A stretch of 64,000 bases of DNA from Bacteroidia bacterium (GCA_020845635.1 JADLFI010000012.1:1-64000), one strand, 5' to 3'; positions 1 to 9,325 are shown, numbered from the stretch's first letter. Made by a program: numbers and translations. Notes: generated by a model not told the origin, from the letters alone.

Positions 1-116
1 ATTCAATTGAGGAAGTTGATCAACAACTTGGAGTTGCTTTGTGTGATTTGCAAAATGAAAAAGAGGATATTAAATCAATGTGTTATTTTGATTGGTTATA
101 TTGTGCTACTTGTTAG
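1..116 (+). CDS. 3' end of an unrecognised protein (partial)
   Basis: The third forward frame is open from the window edge to a TAG stop at 114-116 and gives about 37 residues with a plausible composition: acidic and hydrophilic, then a Cys/Trp/Tyr-rich end (SIEEVDQQLGVALCD... ending YFDWLYCATC). The competing frame 1 is also open to a TGA at 127-129 but reads as a hydrophobic, less protein-like string. I do not recognise the family. The start lies outside the window, and the next gene on the opposite strand converges on it. Confidence 0.35.
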   Translation, partial: SIEEVDQQLGVALCDLQNEKEDIKSMCYFDWLYCATC

Positions 117-146
117 CGGTTTAGTATGAGATACTACCGAAAAAAA

Positions 147-494
147 TTATAATGCTTTCTTTGCAGCCACTTTTCGGTTAGGTGATTTTGCTCTCTGTGC
201 TTTAATGTCTTGAGTTTTGCGTGTACGTAGTTTACTTTTTGCCGAGTCGGCTGCTTTTAAAATAGCATCTTCAAAAATATTCGATTTAGATTTTATATTT
301 ATATCCTTTCCCGGTACACGAATATTTAAAACACAGTTTACCGTGTCTTTTCCACCTTTAACCTCGTAGCTGAGGATAACCTCTATTTCCTGAATGTCTT
401 TATAATACTTATCCAGAGAGCCTAATTTTTCACTTGCAAATTTTTTTAACGAGGGACTTAATGTATTGCCTGCTGATTCAATTCTTAATTTCAT
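147..494 (-). CDS. hpf: Short ribosome hibernation-promoting factor (HPF/RaiA family)
   Basis: This 115-residue protein matches the single-domain HPF/RaiA family. These proteins bind the decoding region of the 30S subunit and silence or dimerise ribosomes in stationary phase. The order beta-alpha-beta-beta-beta-alpha can be followed: MKLRIES opens strand 1, LKKFASEKLGSLDKYY is helix 1, IQEIEVILSYE and TVNCVLNIRVPG are strands, and EDAILKAADSAKSKL is helix 2. A Lys/Arg-rich tail from about residue 91 could contact rRNA. It lacks the C-terminal dimerisation domain of long HPF (about 180 residues or more). ATG start at 494. It lies downstream of a TonB receptor gene on the same strand with about 70 bases between. 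The family call is firm; 100S formation is inferred. Confidence 0.88.
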   Translation of the reverse strand: MKLRIESAGNTLSPSLKKFASEKLGSLDKYYKDIQEIEVILSYEVKGGKDTVNCVLNIRVPGKDINIKSKSNIFEDAILKAADSAKSKLRTRKTQDIKAQRAKSPNRKVAAKKAL

Positions 495-567
495 AATTTA
501 ATTATTTAAAGTTGCAATAATAACTGAAAAAATAGATTTTCCAAAGTTTTTACCTACAAACTAATAA

Positions 568-2973
568 CTAGAATTTTATACTGCAATTAAACATATAATT
601 TATACCTGCTTGTGGGAAATAGAAGTTCTCTTTAATGAGTTCCTGATTATAAATATAACTATAGGTGTATCCATTTGATTCGTATAAGGTATTGAAAATA
701 TTATTAATCATTAAGCCAATAGTTATACTCTTGAATCTAACAGCTTTAAAGGTATGGGCTATTTGTAAATTGGCATAGTTGTATGAGTTTATCATTTTAG
801 TGCTATTTTGGGTATTATCAAGATATTGTTTACCAACATACTTATGAGTAAGAGTAATTTGGCTATTTTTATATCTATACTCTACTCCTTCAGAACTTAT
901 GACATTGGGCGAAAATGCAATATCAGTATTTTTATAGTTTTGTGTTTGCTGATTTCCTAAATCGTAATCATCAATATATTCAGTAAAGGATGCAATTTTG
1001 TTCTTACTGATAGTTGTTCCTGTAAAGAACTTTAGGTTTTTCAGGATATAAATTTCTGATTCAATTTCAAAGCCACTACGGTAACTCTTGTCAACATTGG
1101 TTCTTGTGTAGGCACCTACATCATTAATTTGCCCGGTAAGTACTAATTGGTCAATATAATATTGTAAGTAGTAATTAAACTTTAAGTTTATTTTGTTTGC
1201 GAATATTTTTTCATAACCAAGTTCTGCATTATACATTTTCTCGGGCTTTGGGCGACTGTTGGTGCTTGAATTGGTGAAATCAACCCTTACCGGTTCTCGA
1301 TGGCTAAATCCAAAGAACCCATAAGTTTTATAGCCTGTGGGTATATATTTTCCTTCTTGCTGTTGGTAGGTTTGCAATTTCATATATCCTAGTTTGGGAT
1401 TGAAAAATTGGTATTGAGCATCTTGAGGTGTTGGTCGCAACAAATCATTAAAACCTGTAAAACGATAGTCAATATAGCGGTATTGCAAATCGGTAAATAA
1501 TGACCATGCCTGAGGTAAATATACATCTAACTTGAAATATTGATTAATATCTGTTTTATAAGCATCATCATCATAATATTTGTCGCCAATAAAACTGTTG
1601 GAGGCATATTGGCTCCATATGATATCGCCAAAGTGGTTGCCTAAATATTGATTAGCCGCACCACCAACAACTACCTTAGTTTTTATTCTTTTTTCAGAAC
1701 TAAAATCAGGATTAAAGGTAATAGAGTATAAGGTTCCATAAAAGTCGTTATCTAACCATCTTCTTCTAACCAAATCGGTGTTAGTAATAGTATCGTTACC
1801 AATATATAAATTATCCAAATTATATTTGGCTAAAGAGGCATTCTTTTTATACTCTTCATAATACCCTTGACCTTGTGTGTAGTGCATTCCCGCATTGATG
1901 AGAATGTTTCTTTTAGTGTATGAATAATTTAATTGATGATGTATTTGGGTGTAATTATCGGTTTGGTTTTTGTAGGTAAATTCATTGTAGGTACGATTTG
2001 TTTTTAAAGTATCTTGCGGAACACCGTTCCAGGCTTGATAAGTTTTTTCTTTTCCTGTAAACTGATTGAACTTAATAATGCTATGCTTACCATACCATCC
2101 TGCACTTACAAAATAACTTTTTAAATTGCTGAAAGCACGGTCAATATAGCCGTCAGAGCTGATGTTTGATAATCTAATATCTGCCGTAAAATGTTCGTTG
2201 AGTAATCCTGTCCCAACTTTGATAGTGTTTTTTAATGTATTAAAACTACCATAACTATTATTAATTTCGGCATAAGGCTCGGCATTAAGGGTGTTTGTCT
2301 GAATATTTAGATTGGCTCCGAAAGCTGCTACACCATTGGTTGATGCGCCAATTCCTTTTTGTAAACTAATACTTTCGGCCGAAGATAAAAAATCGGGAAT
2401 GTTTACCCAAAAAGCACCGTGCGATTCAGCATCATTCAAAGGGATTCCATTCATGGTTACATTTATACGTGTAGCATCACTTCCACGTACACTCATGTTG
2501 GTATATCCTACTCCGGCACCGGCATCAGAACTCACATTTACAGAGGTAAAATTTTGCAATAAATAGGGTACATCTTGTCCGAAGTTGTTCTCTTCAATTT
2601 GCGGTTTAGATAAAGATTGAACGGAAGTGAAATTTGCCAAATTTTTTGTGCCGTATATTACCACTTCATCTTTAAACTTTACTGAAGGCTTTAGAATTAA
2701 CGTAATAGTTGTATCGTTATTTAACGAAAAGTTTTGATTGTACTTTTCAAAACCAATAGCTTGAATTTGCAATCGGTAAACCCCTTTTTTTAATTGCTCA
2801 AACTTAAAAGTGCCATTAATAATTTCAGCGTATTTATTTCCAGGAAACAGTTCGGCATATATACCATCATATATTTTAAAATCATTTTCGGCTGAAATAA
2901 CTTTGCCTTGAATAGAGTATTGTGCTTTAACCTGCAAAGCGAACAAACTTAAAAGAATAATAAAGACTCTCAT
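568..2973 (-). CDS. TonB-dependent outer-membrane receptor, probably for thiamin
   Basis: This is an 801-residue outer-membrane receptor. A signal peptide covers about residues 1-17 (MRVFIILLSLFALQVKA). A CarboxypepD_reg-like beta-sandwich follows (about 20-95), then the plug domain (about 105-225, including NMSVRGSDATRINVTMNG and the GIGASTNGVAAFGANLNIQT segment) and a beta-barrel ending in a terminal Phe. The substrate is inferred from regulation: a TPP riboswitch lies immediately upstream on the same strand. Bacteroidota are known to place thiamin-related TonB receptors under this riboswitch. No inner-membrane thiamin transporter or thi gene is adjacent, so ExbBD-TonB and the permease must lie elsewhere. 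A thiamin precursor or phosphorylated thiamin are alternative ligands. Confidence 0.9.
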   Translation of the reverse strand: MRVFIILLSLFALQVKAQYSIQGKVISAENDFKIYDGIYAELFPGNKYAEIINGTFKFEQLKKGVYRLQIQAIGFEKYNQNFSLNNDTTITLILKPSVKFKDEVVIYGTKNLANFTSVQSLSKPQIEENNFGQDVPYLLQNFTSVNVSSDAGAGVGYTNMSVRGSDATRINVTMNGIPLNDAESHGAFWVNIPDFLSSAESISLQKGIGASTNGVAAFGANLNIQTNTLNAEPYAEINNSYGSFNTLKNTIKVGTGLLNEHFTADIRLSNISSDGYIDRAFSNLKSYFVSAGWYGKHSIIKFNQFTGKEKTYQAWNGVPQDTLKTNRTYNEFTYKNQTDNYTQIHHQLNYSYTKRNILINAGMHYTQGQGYYEEYKKNASLAKYNLDNLYIGNDTITNTDLVRRRWLDNDFYGTLYSITFNPDFSSEKRIKTKVVVGGAANQYLGNHFGDIIWSQYASNSFIGDKYYDDDAYKTDINQYFKLDVYLPQAWSLFTDLQYRYIDYRFTGFNDLLRPTPQDAQYQFFNPKLGYMKLQTYQQQEGKYIPTGYKTYGFFGFSHREPVRVDFTNSSTNSRPKPEKMYNAELGYEKIFANKINLKFNYYLQYYIDQLVLTGQINDVGAYTRTNVDKSYRSGFEIESEIYILKNLKFFTGTTISKNKIASFTEYIDDYDLGNQQTQNYKNTDIAFSPNVISSEGVEYRYKNSQITLTHKYVGKQYLDNTQNSTKMINSYNYANLQIAHTFKAVRFKSITIGLMINNIFNTLYESNGYTYSYIYNQELIKENFYFPQAGINYMFNCSIKF

Positions 2974-3021
2974 TTTATATATATATTTATTTAATGAGGT
3001 CTTTAGCCGGCAAGCTTGTTC

Positions 3022-3099
3022 CGTTTCCCTACGTCAGCATTATCTGAATCAGGTTCTTCGGGTATAATCTCAGCCTTAGCAACAGCTAAAGCACCCCTA
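3022..3099 (-). promoter_or_regulatory. TPP (thiamin pyrophosphate) riboswitch, THI element
   Basis: Read on the minus strand, this segment contains the conserved THI-box core. GGGGTGC lies near the 5' side, GCTGAGA follows, then ACCCGAAGAACCTGAT, CAGATAATGCTGACG and AGGGAA. These are the hallmark strings of the TPP aptamer. It lies about 50 bases upstream of the ATG of the TonB receptor at 2973. A possible switching partner is visible: the P3 strand CUUUAGC (3091 to 3085) can pair with GCUAAAG downstream (3007 to 3001), competing with the aptamer's own P3 partner. Aptamer identity is nearly certain; the expression mechanism is inference. Confidence 0.96.
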
Positions 3100-3116
3100 T
3101 TTAAAATTTAATAGGG

Positions 3117-3124
3117 CAAATATA
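3117..3124 (-). promoter_or_regulatory. -7 promoter element upstream of the TPP riboswitch
   Basis: On the minus strand this reads TATATTTG followed by CCC, an exact fit to the Bacteroidota -7 consensus TAnnTTTG. It would start transcription about 7 bases downstream, just ahead of the riboswitch 5' edge. No clear TTTG -33 element is visible at the usual distance. Confidence 0.6.
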
Positions 3125-3161
3125 AATTTATTTTTATATTTACACCGTATTTTTTATAAAG

Positions 3162-3428
3162 ATGTTGTACAAAATTATAACCCGCACATTTTTTTTCTCC
3201 TTGTTCTCGGCCGTATTTCTATTATCAGGCTGCCAAAAAGCCGATAGTGAAATTATTGGTTGCGTTTATGGTAAAATTAAAGGAAGTAACTTTAGAATAG
3301 CTTTGGGATGTATGACCAGAGTTGAATTTGATCGTTACTTGGATAGTCCATATCAGACCTATAACGGACAATTAATTAACCGCGATTTGACATTTACAAA
3401 AGTTGATGACTGTATTGAGTGTCAGTAA
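3162..3428 (+). CDS. Small secreted lipoprotein of unknown function
   Basis: This 88-residue protein has a signal sequence with a lipobox, ending LLSGC at about residue 24, so it is predicted to be a lipoprotein. The mature part is about 65 residues and contains further cysteines (GCVYG, GCMTR and a terminal CIEC), which could form disulfides in the periplasm. I do not recognise a family. It is divergent from the thiamin receptor operon. A TATATTTA string at about 3135-3142 could serve as its -7 element. The next gene, a glycosyltransferase, starts 41 bases downstream on the same strand, but no functional link is visible. Confidence 0.7.
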   Translation: MLYKIITRTFFFSLFSAVFLLSGCQKADSEIIGCVYGKIKGSNFRIALGCMTRVEFDRYLDSPYQTYNGQLINRDLTFTKVDDCIECQ

Positions 3429-3469
3429 ATTGTTTAATAGAATATTAATTTCATTAAAACTACAGCCTT

Positions 3470-4774
3470 TTGAATAATGAAACTAAAAAGGTTTTATTGT
3501 TTACTTATTACTGGCCTCCAAGCGGTGGGGCTGGGGTGCAGCGTTGGTTGAAATTCTGCAAATATTTTCCTGAATTTGGGGTAAAGCCTACGGTTGTAAC
3601 TGTACGGGAAGATAAGGCAAGTTACCCTGTTATTGATAGAACCTTATTTGAGGAAATTTCTCCTGAACTCGAAATTATTAAAACTAACTCTTTTGAACCG
3701 CTGGGTTTTTATCAAAAACTATCAGGCAGAAAACAAATTCCTTTTGCCGGTTTTGCTAATGATGATGATAATTGGAAACATGAAATTTCACGTTTTATAA
3801 GAGGGAACTTTTTTATTCCTGATGCTCGCAGAGGCTGGAATAAATATGCCTTTGAGGCCGGTAGTAAAGTTATTGCCCAACAAAATATTAAAACTATAAT
3901 CACTACCAGTCCGCCACATTCTACTCAACTGGTTGGTTTAAAATTAAAAAAGAAATATAATGTTAATTGGATTGCCGATCTTCGTGACCCATGGACTGAT
4001 ATATATTATTATCCCAAAATGAACCACACGGCATTAGCCAAAACGATTGATTTGCGCTATGAGCGAGAAGTTCTGAAAAATGCCGATAAGATTATTGTAG
4101 TGAGTGATTTTATTAAAAATATGTTTCTGCAAAAATCTACTCACATTCATCCCGAAAAAGTTTATGTTATCCCTAATGGATATGATGAGGAAGATTTTAT
4201 CCGGATAAATATTAAACATAACCCTTCATCTTTTATTATTGGTTACAATGGCACTTTGGCCGATAATTACCCGATTGATACTTTTACAGATGCGATTAAA
4301 AGAGTAATACAAAAATATTCCAACAGGTTGCGAGTTTTGGTTCGGTTTACAGGCAGCATTAGTAACGATATGCAAAAAAAAATTCATCATGCAATTTCTG
4401 GTCATTGTGAATTTAATGCGCATGTCCCTCATAAAAAATCAGTGGAATTATTGCTTGAAAGCAATGTTTTATTACTACTTATTCCGGAGGTTAAGAATAA
4501 TGAGGGCATATTAACAGGTAAACTGTTTGAATACATGGCGGCTTGTAATCCTATTGTTTGTATAGGCCCAAAGCATGGCAATGCGGCCGCTATTATTAAT
4601 GATTGTGAAGCCGGTAAAGTGTTTGAAAAAAACGAATCAGAGATGATTGTGACATACCTGGAAAGTTTAGTAGAACAGTATTTAAATCAAAAATCAATTA
4701 AGACAAAAAATGACTTGCATCAAAAATACAGCCGTAGAAATTTAAGCAAACAAATGGCTTCGTTAGTATATTAA
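3470..4774 (+). CDS. Glycosyltransferase, GT4-like
   Basis: This 434-residue protein has the two-Rossmann (GT-B) layout of family 4 glycosyltransferases, which transfer a sugar from a nucleotide-sugar donor in surface polysaccharide or glycolipid assembly. The N-terminal half has the acceptor-side motif TYYWPPSGGAGVQRW (about 13-27). The middle has WIADLRDPW and KIIVVSDF followed by VYVIPNGYDEEDF, typical of this clan. The C-terminal half has GKLFEYMAACNPIVCI, the donor-binding loop region. The start is TTG, since no in-frame ATG lies nearby. It ends convergently with the methyltransferase gene, and the two stop codons overlap by four bases. No transmembrane segment is obvious. The exact sugar is unknown. 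Confidence 0.85.
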   Translation: MNNETKKVLLFTYYWPPSGGAGVQRWLKFCKYFPEFGVKPTVVTVREDKASYPVIDRTLFEEISPELEIIKTNSFEPLGFYQKLSGRKQIPFAGFANDDDNWKHEISRFIRGNFFIPDARRGWNKYAFEAGSKVIAQQNIKTIITTSPPHSTQLVGLKLKKKYNVNWIADLRDPWTDIYYYPKMNHTALAKTIDLRYEREVLKNADKIIVVSDFIKNMFLQKSTHIHPEKVYVIPNGYDEEDFIRINIKHNPSSFIIGYNGTLADNYPIDTFTDAIKRVIQKYSNRLRVLVRFTGSISNDMQKKIHHAISGHCEFNAHVPHKKSVELLLESNVLLLLIPEVKNNEGILTGKLFEYMAACNPIVCIGPKHGNAAAIINDCEAGKVFEKNESEMIVTYLESLVEQYLNQKSIKTKNDLHQKYSRRNLSKQMASLVY

Positions 4775-5862
4775 ATTTCTTTTTTTGATGTACCTTCCAA
4801 GCCTATAAATGGAGCAAGGTGCAAACCCATCAGATTTGATTTTCGGATAATAAAATTTACCAAAGGGGTAATTAAGTTAAATACTTTATTCTGATAATTG
4901 GTGTTATAAAATCCATTAACCACTTTAAAATCAAATCCGTTTTTCTGAAATAGATTTTTGTATTCTTCCAGATCTAATAAATGTTCTGCCCAATTGCCGG
5001 TATAGGGATCGCAAGTATTTTTTCCTTTTACTTTTAAGTCAGGATACCGGCCTGAATTTTTAAATAGTTCAACGGTTTTTATTATTTCATCTTTTACCAT
5101 ACCACGACTTAGTTTTACCAGTTGCAACAAATCTTTGGATTTAATTTCCGGGAAATGTGACTGAATAATTTCCTGACGCATTTGCTTATAGGCTTTCAAA
5201 GAATCGCGTTCTTTGCCCCATTTGTTACTCATTCCTTCATGCTCCAACCGTTTTTGAATTCTTTGTGTAAACCATACGGTTAGCGGGTTATGGTTGTTGG
5301 CCGTGGTAGCATAAAATAGGGTAAGTTTTTGAGAAGGGATTTTACTTAATGCTTTAAAATGATCTTCTAAATCATAAATATGTTCAACTACATTGCGCGA
5401 AACAATAATATCGCAGTTAAAACTCCTTTGTTTAAAGAAATTAACCAAATCAATCATTTCGCCACAAACATAATCTTGCGCTTTAGCTTGAGCATTTTCG
5501 GCTATTATAGCTGCATCTCTACAAGAGATGTCATAAATATCATTATAAATAACATGAGCAAAACCTACTTCTTGAGCTAACATAGCTAAAACACCTGTGC
5601 CTGCACCATAATCAACAATAGAAATTTCATCTATCCTCTTTCCTGACTGATGTAAAGCGTGCATTAGAATATAACTGCAAGCCTGTAAACTATATCTTAA
5701 CTTACGCTGATAGTCCTTAAAGTATTTCTTTGTATAATCAGAAACCGGCAGCTTATCTATATTAATATTAACGAGTTTACTTTCAAGCGAAATGCTTGCT
5801 TTTTCAAAGCGCTGTGCTGTTGGAGTATCAACGGGTATGTTAAACGAGTTAAACAGTTTCAT
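4771..5862 (-). CDS. Class I SAM-dependent methyltransferase
   Basis: This 363-residue protein carries a class I methyltransferase fold in its middle. Motif I is VDYGAGTGVLAML (about residues 84-96), followed by the acidic NDIYD of motif II and IIVSRNVVEHIYDLEDH, typical of motif IV and its following helix. The first 80 residues and the last 150 are family-specific extensions that I do not recognise. Its start codon overlaps the stop of the upstream glycosyltransferase (ATGA), so the two are translationally coupled. That pairing suggests methylation of a sugar, polysaccharide or lipid-linked intermediate, but the substrate is inferred only from context. Confidence 0.78.
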   Translation of the reverse strand: MKLFNSFNIPVDTPTAQRFEKASISLESKLVNINIDKLPVSDYTKKYFKDYQRKLRYSLQACSYILMHALHQSGKRIDEISIVDYGAGTGVLAMLAQEVGFAHVIYNDIYDISCRDAAIIAENAQAKAQDYVCGEMIDLVNFFKQRSFNCDIIVSRNVVEHIYDLEDHFKALSKIPSQKLTLFYATTANNHNPLTVWFTQRIQKRLEHEGMSNKWGKERDSLKAYKQMRQEIIQSHFPEIKSKDLLQLVKLSRGMVKDEIIKTVELFKNSGRYPDLKVKGKNTCDPYTGNWAEHLLDLEEYKNLFQKNGFDFKVVNGFYNTNYQNKVFNLITPLVNFIIRKSNLMGLHLAPFIGLEGTSKKEI

Positions 5863-6920
5863 GATTTAATCAACCTATTAATAATTTCATACAAAGCTGC
5901 ACTTCTTTTCTCAATACTAAAATTATCGAGAATAGATTGGCGAGCTTTTGCACGCATTTCATCTTTGTTCTTATATTGTACAGCCTGTGTTATTACAGAC
6001 TTTAATTCATTTACCTCTTTATTTTTTAAAATAAATCCATTGCTTCCAATAATAAACGGAATGGCACCTGCATTGGCTCCTATTGGAATACACCCACACA
6101 GCATTGATTCGGCCAAGGTGTTCCCAAAACCTTCACTCATACTTAATTGCAGGTAAAAATCGTGTTTGCAATAAATTTCGCGTAATTCATCATGAGGAAC
6201 AAAAGGCAGAAGTGTGACATTACTACTCAGTTTTAGTACATTTTGTTGTGGGTTACAACCAATAATGGTAAATGAAAACTCAGGAAACAAACGAGCTGCC
6301 TCAAGTACCATATCAATTCCTTTAATCTTACGTCTGCTTTCATTTTCAATATTGGCTGCAATAGTTAAGAAGGTATTAGGCACTCTGGGGGTGTTTTGAT
6401 AATACCATAAATGAGTTTCAAAGCCATTGTACACCACCTTATATGGGGTTTTTATATTTTTGACATGGAACAAAAAACCTTGTCTTTTAAAATCATTGTT
6501 TTGATAGGTATAGGGGCTGTCAACCAAATAGTCAGAGATTGGGGCTATATAACTACACCATTTAAAAGATAATGCGGTAATTTTTCCAAGCACTCTTTTA
6601 TTAAAATTTCCGTAATTAACAGAAGGAAAAGAAACCGCATCAATACCACCGGCTACAATAATACAGGGTTTGTTAAACAATTTTGAAAAAATAACCGGAA
6701 GTATGGTATGATACCCGGCAAACATACAAAACAACAAATCGGCTCTATAAATATTTTTTATCAAAAACCATTTTTGTTTTATCAATAACCAAAGAATACT
6801 TATAGGACTTTTGATGTTAAACACAAACTGAATTACATTAAATTCCTTACTTAAAATAATGGTATCTATCTTGGTAAAAGAAGTATTAAGATGACAAAAA
6901 TATAATACGTCTTTTTTCAT
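5859..6920 (-). CDS. Glycosyltransferase family 4
   Basis: This 353-residue protein matches GT4 retaining glycosyltransferases. The N-terminal domain is short. The C-terminal domain has the donor-binding signature: TIAANIENESRRKIKGIDM, FTIIGCNPQ, LPFVPHDELREIY and the motif SMSEGFGNTLAESMLCGC with its E-x7-E arrangement. It is therefore probably active on a nucleotide-sugar in the cytoplasm. The ATG at 6920 is followed by a clear coding start. It is co-transcribed with the downstream methyltransferase, with a four-base overlap. The product is most likely part of surface glycan synthesis; linkage and sugar are unknown. Confidence 0.88.
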   Translation of the reverse strand: MKKDVLYFCHLNTSFTKIDTIILSKEFNVIQFVFNIKSPISILWLLIKQKWFLIKNIYRADLLFCMFAGYHTILPVIFSKLFNKPCIIVAGGIDAVSFPSVNYGNFNKRVLGKITALSFKWCSYIAPISDYLVDSPYTYQNNDFKRQGFLFHVKNIKTPYKVVYNGFETHLWYYQNTPRVPNTFLTIAANIENESRRKIKGIDMVLEAARLFPEFSFTIIGCNPQQNVLKLSSNVTLLPFVPHDELREIYCKHDFYLQLSMSEGFGNTLAESMLCGCIPIGANAGAIPFIIGSNGFILKNKEVNELKSVITQAVQYKNKDEMRAKARQSILDNFSIEKRSAALYEIINRLIKS

Positions 6921-7037
6921 GGCAATTTGCTTGATTTTACAAAGAATATTGATTTTTGAAATGGTTCAGGCATCATCAAATTTATTCTATGCACGCTTGT
7001 AAAATTAATTTTTCTTGACACAGTATGTATATTAAAA

Positions 7038-9125
7038 TTAATAACCGCCATAACGCTTACGCAAAAACCACTCTACTGATAAGAAAGCCAGTAAAATAAA
7101 AAATATCCAACGCAACGAAATAAGATTTTGCAGTTTTTCTTCGGTATATGAAACAGGTACAATATTTTCCTGCTCATTAAGTAGTTTTTCTAGTTGATTC
7201 AATTGGGAAGGAAACACCATTTGTCCGCCTGTTTTTTGTGCAATATTATGGAGTAATTGGTGGTTTGCAGTAGTGTTCAAGGCCTCAACATTTACCTGTT
7301 TTATTACAAATGAACCTTGCATTTTATGCGTTTTACTGCTCGATTGGGTTTGTGCAACATACTTGTAATAGCCCACCGGCAATGATGGAATGTTCAAATA
7401 GTAACCATTATCATTTTTAGAAAATTGAAAACTAAATGTTTTACCATGTTCGTTGGTAATATCTATTTTAATATCAGGTTCGGTTATTTCTTCATAACTT
7501 TCATTATAAAGGTGAGCATCAAAATTTATTTGTTCGCCTTCGTTAAAAGAGTTTTGATGTGATATACGAAACAAACTTTTATCGGTTTTTACACTCATAT
7601 ATTGCACTATCTTGCCCATGATTTCATTAAAAGCATCATGATTTTGAACTTTTTGATAATTGTTTATACGCCAACGCCACAAGCCTTCGCCAAATATTAT
7701 TCCGGTTTTTACATTGTTTATTTCATTAAAAGCAATTAAAGGATTGTTGGTAGCTACGGTGCCAAGTTGTTGATTAAAAAGTGCGGCTGCTCCGGCACTT
7801 GTTTTCAAATTTCCAAATGGAGTGAGCAATGGTGCAAATGAATTAATTATTTGTTTGGTATTATCGATTAAATTAAAGAGTGAGAATCCTGAATTTAGAG
7901 AAGGTAGGGCTTCATTAAACTTTGGCCTTACACCACTAATATTTACAAGAGATTGCATTGTATTTAAGGCATTAAAATTACTGTTGTTGCCTACAATAAA
8001 CAAACGCGAAACATCACTCTTTTGCAAGTCGCTAAATATTTTATGGTTAGGCACACTTACAGAGGGTAATTGGTGAAGTACCACCAAATGATAGGCGTCT
8101 GTATTTTTATGGAAATCGTTAATGAGGCTGTACTCAACTTCATAGTTTTCATTTTTCTCGATACTTTCTCTTAATGCTGCAATATCCGGATGTGGAGCAT
8201 CAGCAAGAATTAAAACTTTTTGCTTGTTGTTTATAACTTCTATAAAAACATGTTGCACGTTATTGGCAATAGTTATCTCCTCTTTGAGAGGAATAAGTTT
8301 AGCGGTTAAATGTATAGTTTCCTTGCCTTCAGCTTTAAGCTGCACCGGTATATTTTTGCTAAAATTATCAGAGGTAATATTTATAGTTTGTTCAAAAACG
8401 GTTTTGTCATCTTTTTCAATAACTAAGTTAGCGTTTTGCCCTCTCAGCATTTTGGCCTGAACCATTATTTCTAAAGGATAACTATTGCCTGTATAAACCG
8501 TTTTATTATGATTTATTTTAGCTAAAATCAAATCTCTTTTAACCACGGTGTCGCCCATGGCAATTGTATATATGGGACATTTTAAAGATTTGCTTTTGTA
8601 TAAAGGGTTCTCGCCCTGATTGTACAGACCATCAGTTCCTAAAATAACTGCACCCAAATTGCGATTTACATATCTATCTTCAAGTTCATCAAAAAGTGTT
8701 GTAATATTAGTTGCTTTCTCGGTGTAATCCGGTTCTTTATTTTCTGAAATTTTTTCACCAAAAAGATATTTTCTTACTTCATACTTATCACTTAATTCTT
8801 CAATAACACGATTAATATCCTGACGGTATTTGCCTTTTAAGTAAGCAGAATCAGACTGATAAGTTAATGAGCTTGAGTTGTCCTGCGCTACTACAATAAT
8901 AGGTTTTTCAACCGTACGCAATAAGGTTTTGATTAAAGGGGAAAGCAATAAAAAACTTAAAAAGGTTATTGTTAAGAAGCGGGCGGCTATCATAACATAT
9001 TTTGTATATTTTGGCAAGCCTTGGTATTTTACACCTTTATGGTAAAGTACATAGGAATATAAAACACCCAGAGCAATACATAATATGCCCAGCCACAATG
9101 AATATTCTGTTACAATTGAAATCAA
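7038..9125 (-). CDS. VWA-like membrane protein of unknown function
   Basis: This 695-residue protein starts with two transmembrane helices (about 7-29 and 44-64). A periplasmic or extracytoplasmic region follows, then a final helix just before the C-terminus (RWIFFILLAFLSVEWFLRKR). The region after helix 2 resembles a von Willebrand factor A domain, with a DNSSS string as a DxSxS-like metal site (about 82-86) and TDGLYNQGENP further on. The middle resembles a glutamine amidotransferase-like/GATase1 fold (VLILADAPHPDIAAL). Proteins of this layout are common and uncharacterised in Bacteroidota. The start is TTG. It appears to be a single-gene unit, with a TATTTTTG -7 box at 9152-9159 on the same strand. 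Confidence 0.72.
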   Translation of the reverse strand: MISIVTEYSLWLGILCIALGVLYSYVLYHKGVKYQGLPKYTKYVMIAARFLTITFLSFLLLSPLIKTLLRTVEKPIIVVAQDNSSSLTYQSDSAYLKGKYRQDINRVIEELSDKYEVRKYLFGEKISENKEPDYTEKATNITTLFDELEDRYVNRNLGAVILGTDGLYNQGENPLYKSKSLKCPIYTIAMGDTVVKRDLILAKINHNKTVYTGNSYPLEIMVQAKMLRGQNANLVIEKDDKTVFEQTINITSDNFSKNIPVQLKAEGKETIHLTAKLIPLKEEITIANNVQHVFIEVINNKQKVLILADAPHPDIAALRESIEKNENYEVEYSLINDFHKNTDAYHLVVLHQLPSVSVPNHKIFSDLQKSDVSRLFIVGNNSNFNALNTMQSLVNISGVRPKFNEALPSLNSGFSLFNLIDNTKQIINSFAPLLTPFGNLKTSAGAAALFNQQLGTVATNNPLIAFNEINNVKTGIIFGEGLWRWRINNYQKVQNHDAFNEIMGKIVQYMSVKTDKSLFRISHQNSFNEGEQINFDAHLYNESYEEITEPDIKIDITNEHGKTFSFQFSKNDNGYYLNIPSLPVGYYKYVAQTQSSSKTHKMQGSFVIKQVNVEALNTTANHQLLHNIAQKTGGQMVFPSQLNQLEKLLNEQENIVPVSYTEEKLQNLISLRWIFFILLAFLSVEWFLRKRYGGY

Positions 9126-9151
9126 TCGCTTTAATTTTTAAATATAGTTGG

Positions 9152-9159
9152 CAAAAATA
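9152..9159 (-). promoter_or_regulatory. -7 promoter element for the VWA-like gene
   Basis: The minus strand reads TATTTTTG followed by CC, an exact TAnnTTTG match 27 bases ahead of the TTG start of the VWA-like protein. The -33 region has only a poor match. Confidence 0.45.
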
Positions 9160-9235
9160 AGAATAATATACCGTTTGAAAACATTTGATTTTAGGCTAAA
9201 ATAAAAAAAATCAAAAAAGCACTAACGAAAATAAA

Positions 9236-9304
9236 ATGAGATACGTAATGATAAAAGACATAGTTTTTTGGGTTATTGTATTAATTTGGGTCGAAATTAA
9301 TTAA
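9236..9304 (+). CDS. Possible 22-residue membrane peptide
   Basis: A short open frame, ATG at 9236 to TAA at 9302-9304, encodes MRYVMIKDIVFWVIVLIWVEIN. It has a basic N-terminus, one hydrophobic helix and a short acidic end, the shape of a single-pass small membrane protein. A strong hairpin with a T-run begins about 25 bases after the stop. No clear ribosome binding site is visible, and the hairpin may simply belong to the tRNA on the other strand. I give it as a candidate only. Confidence 0.2.
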   Translation: MRYVMIKDIVFWVIVLIWVEIN

Positions 9305-9325
9305 CCTAGGTGCTATTTATAAGTT

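Noticed and set aside
2312-2566. 84-codon open frame on the plus strand inside the TonB receptor gene
   Set aside because: It lies wholly antisense to a well-supported receptor plug domain and has no ribosome binding site or family features. The same holds for the other antisense frames inside long genes (for example 7822-8076, 16851-17072, 29315-29665, 31580-31915, 43096-43347, 53155-53445).
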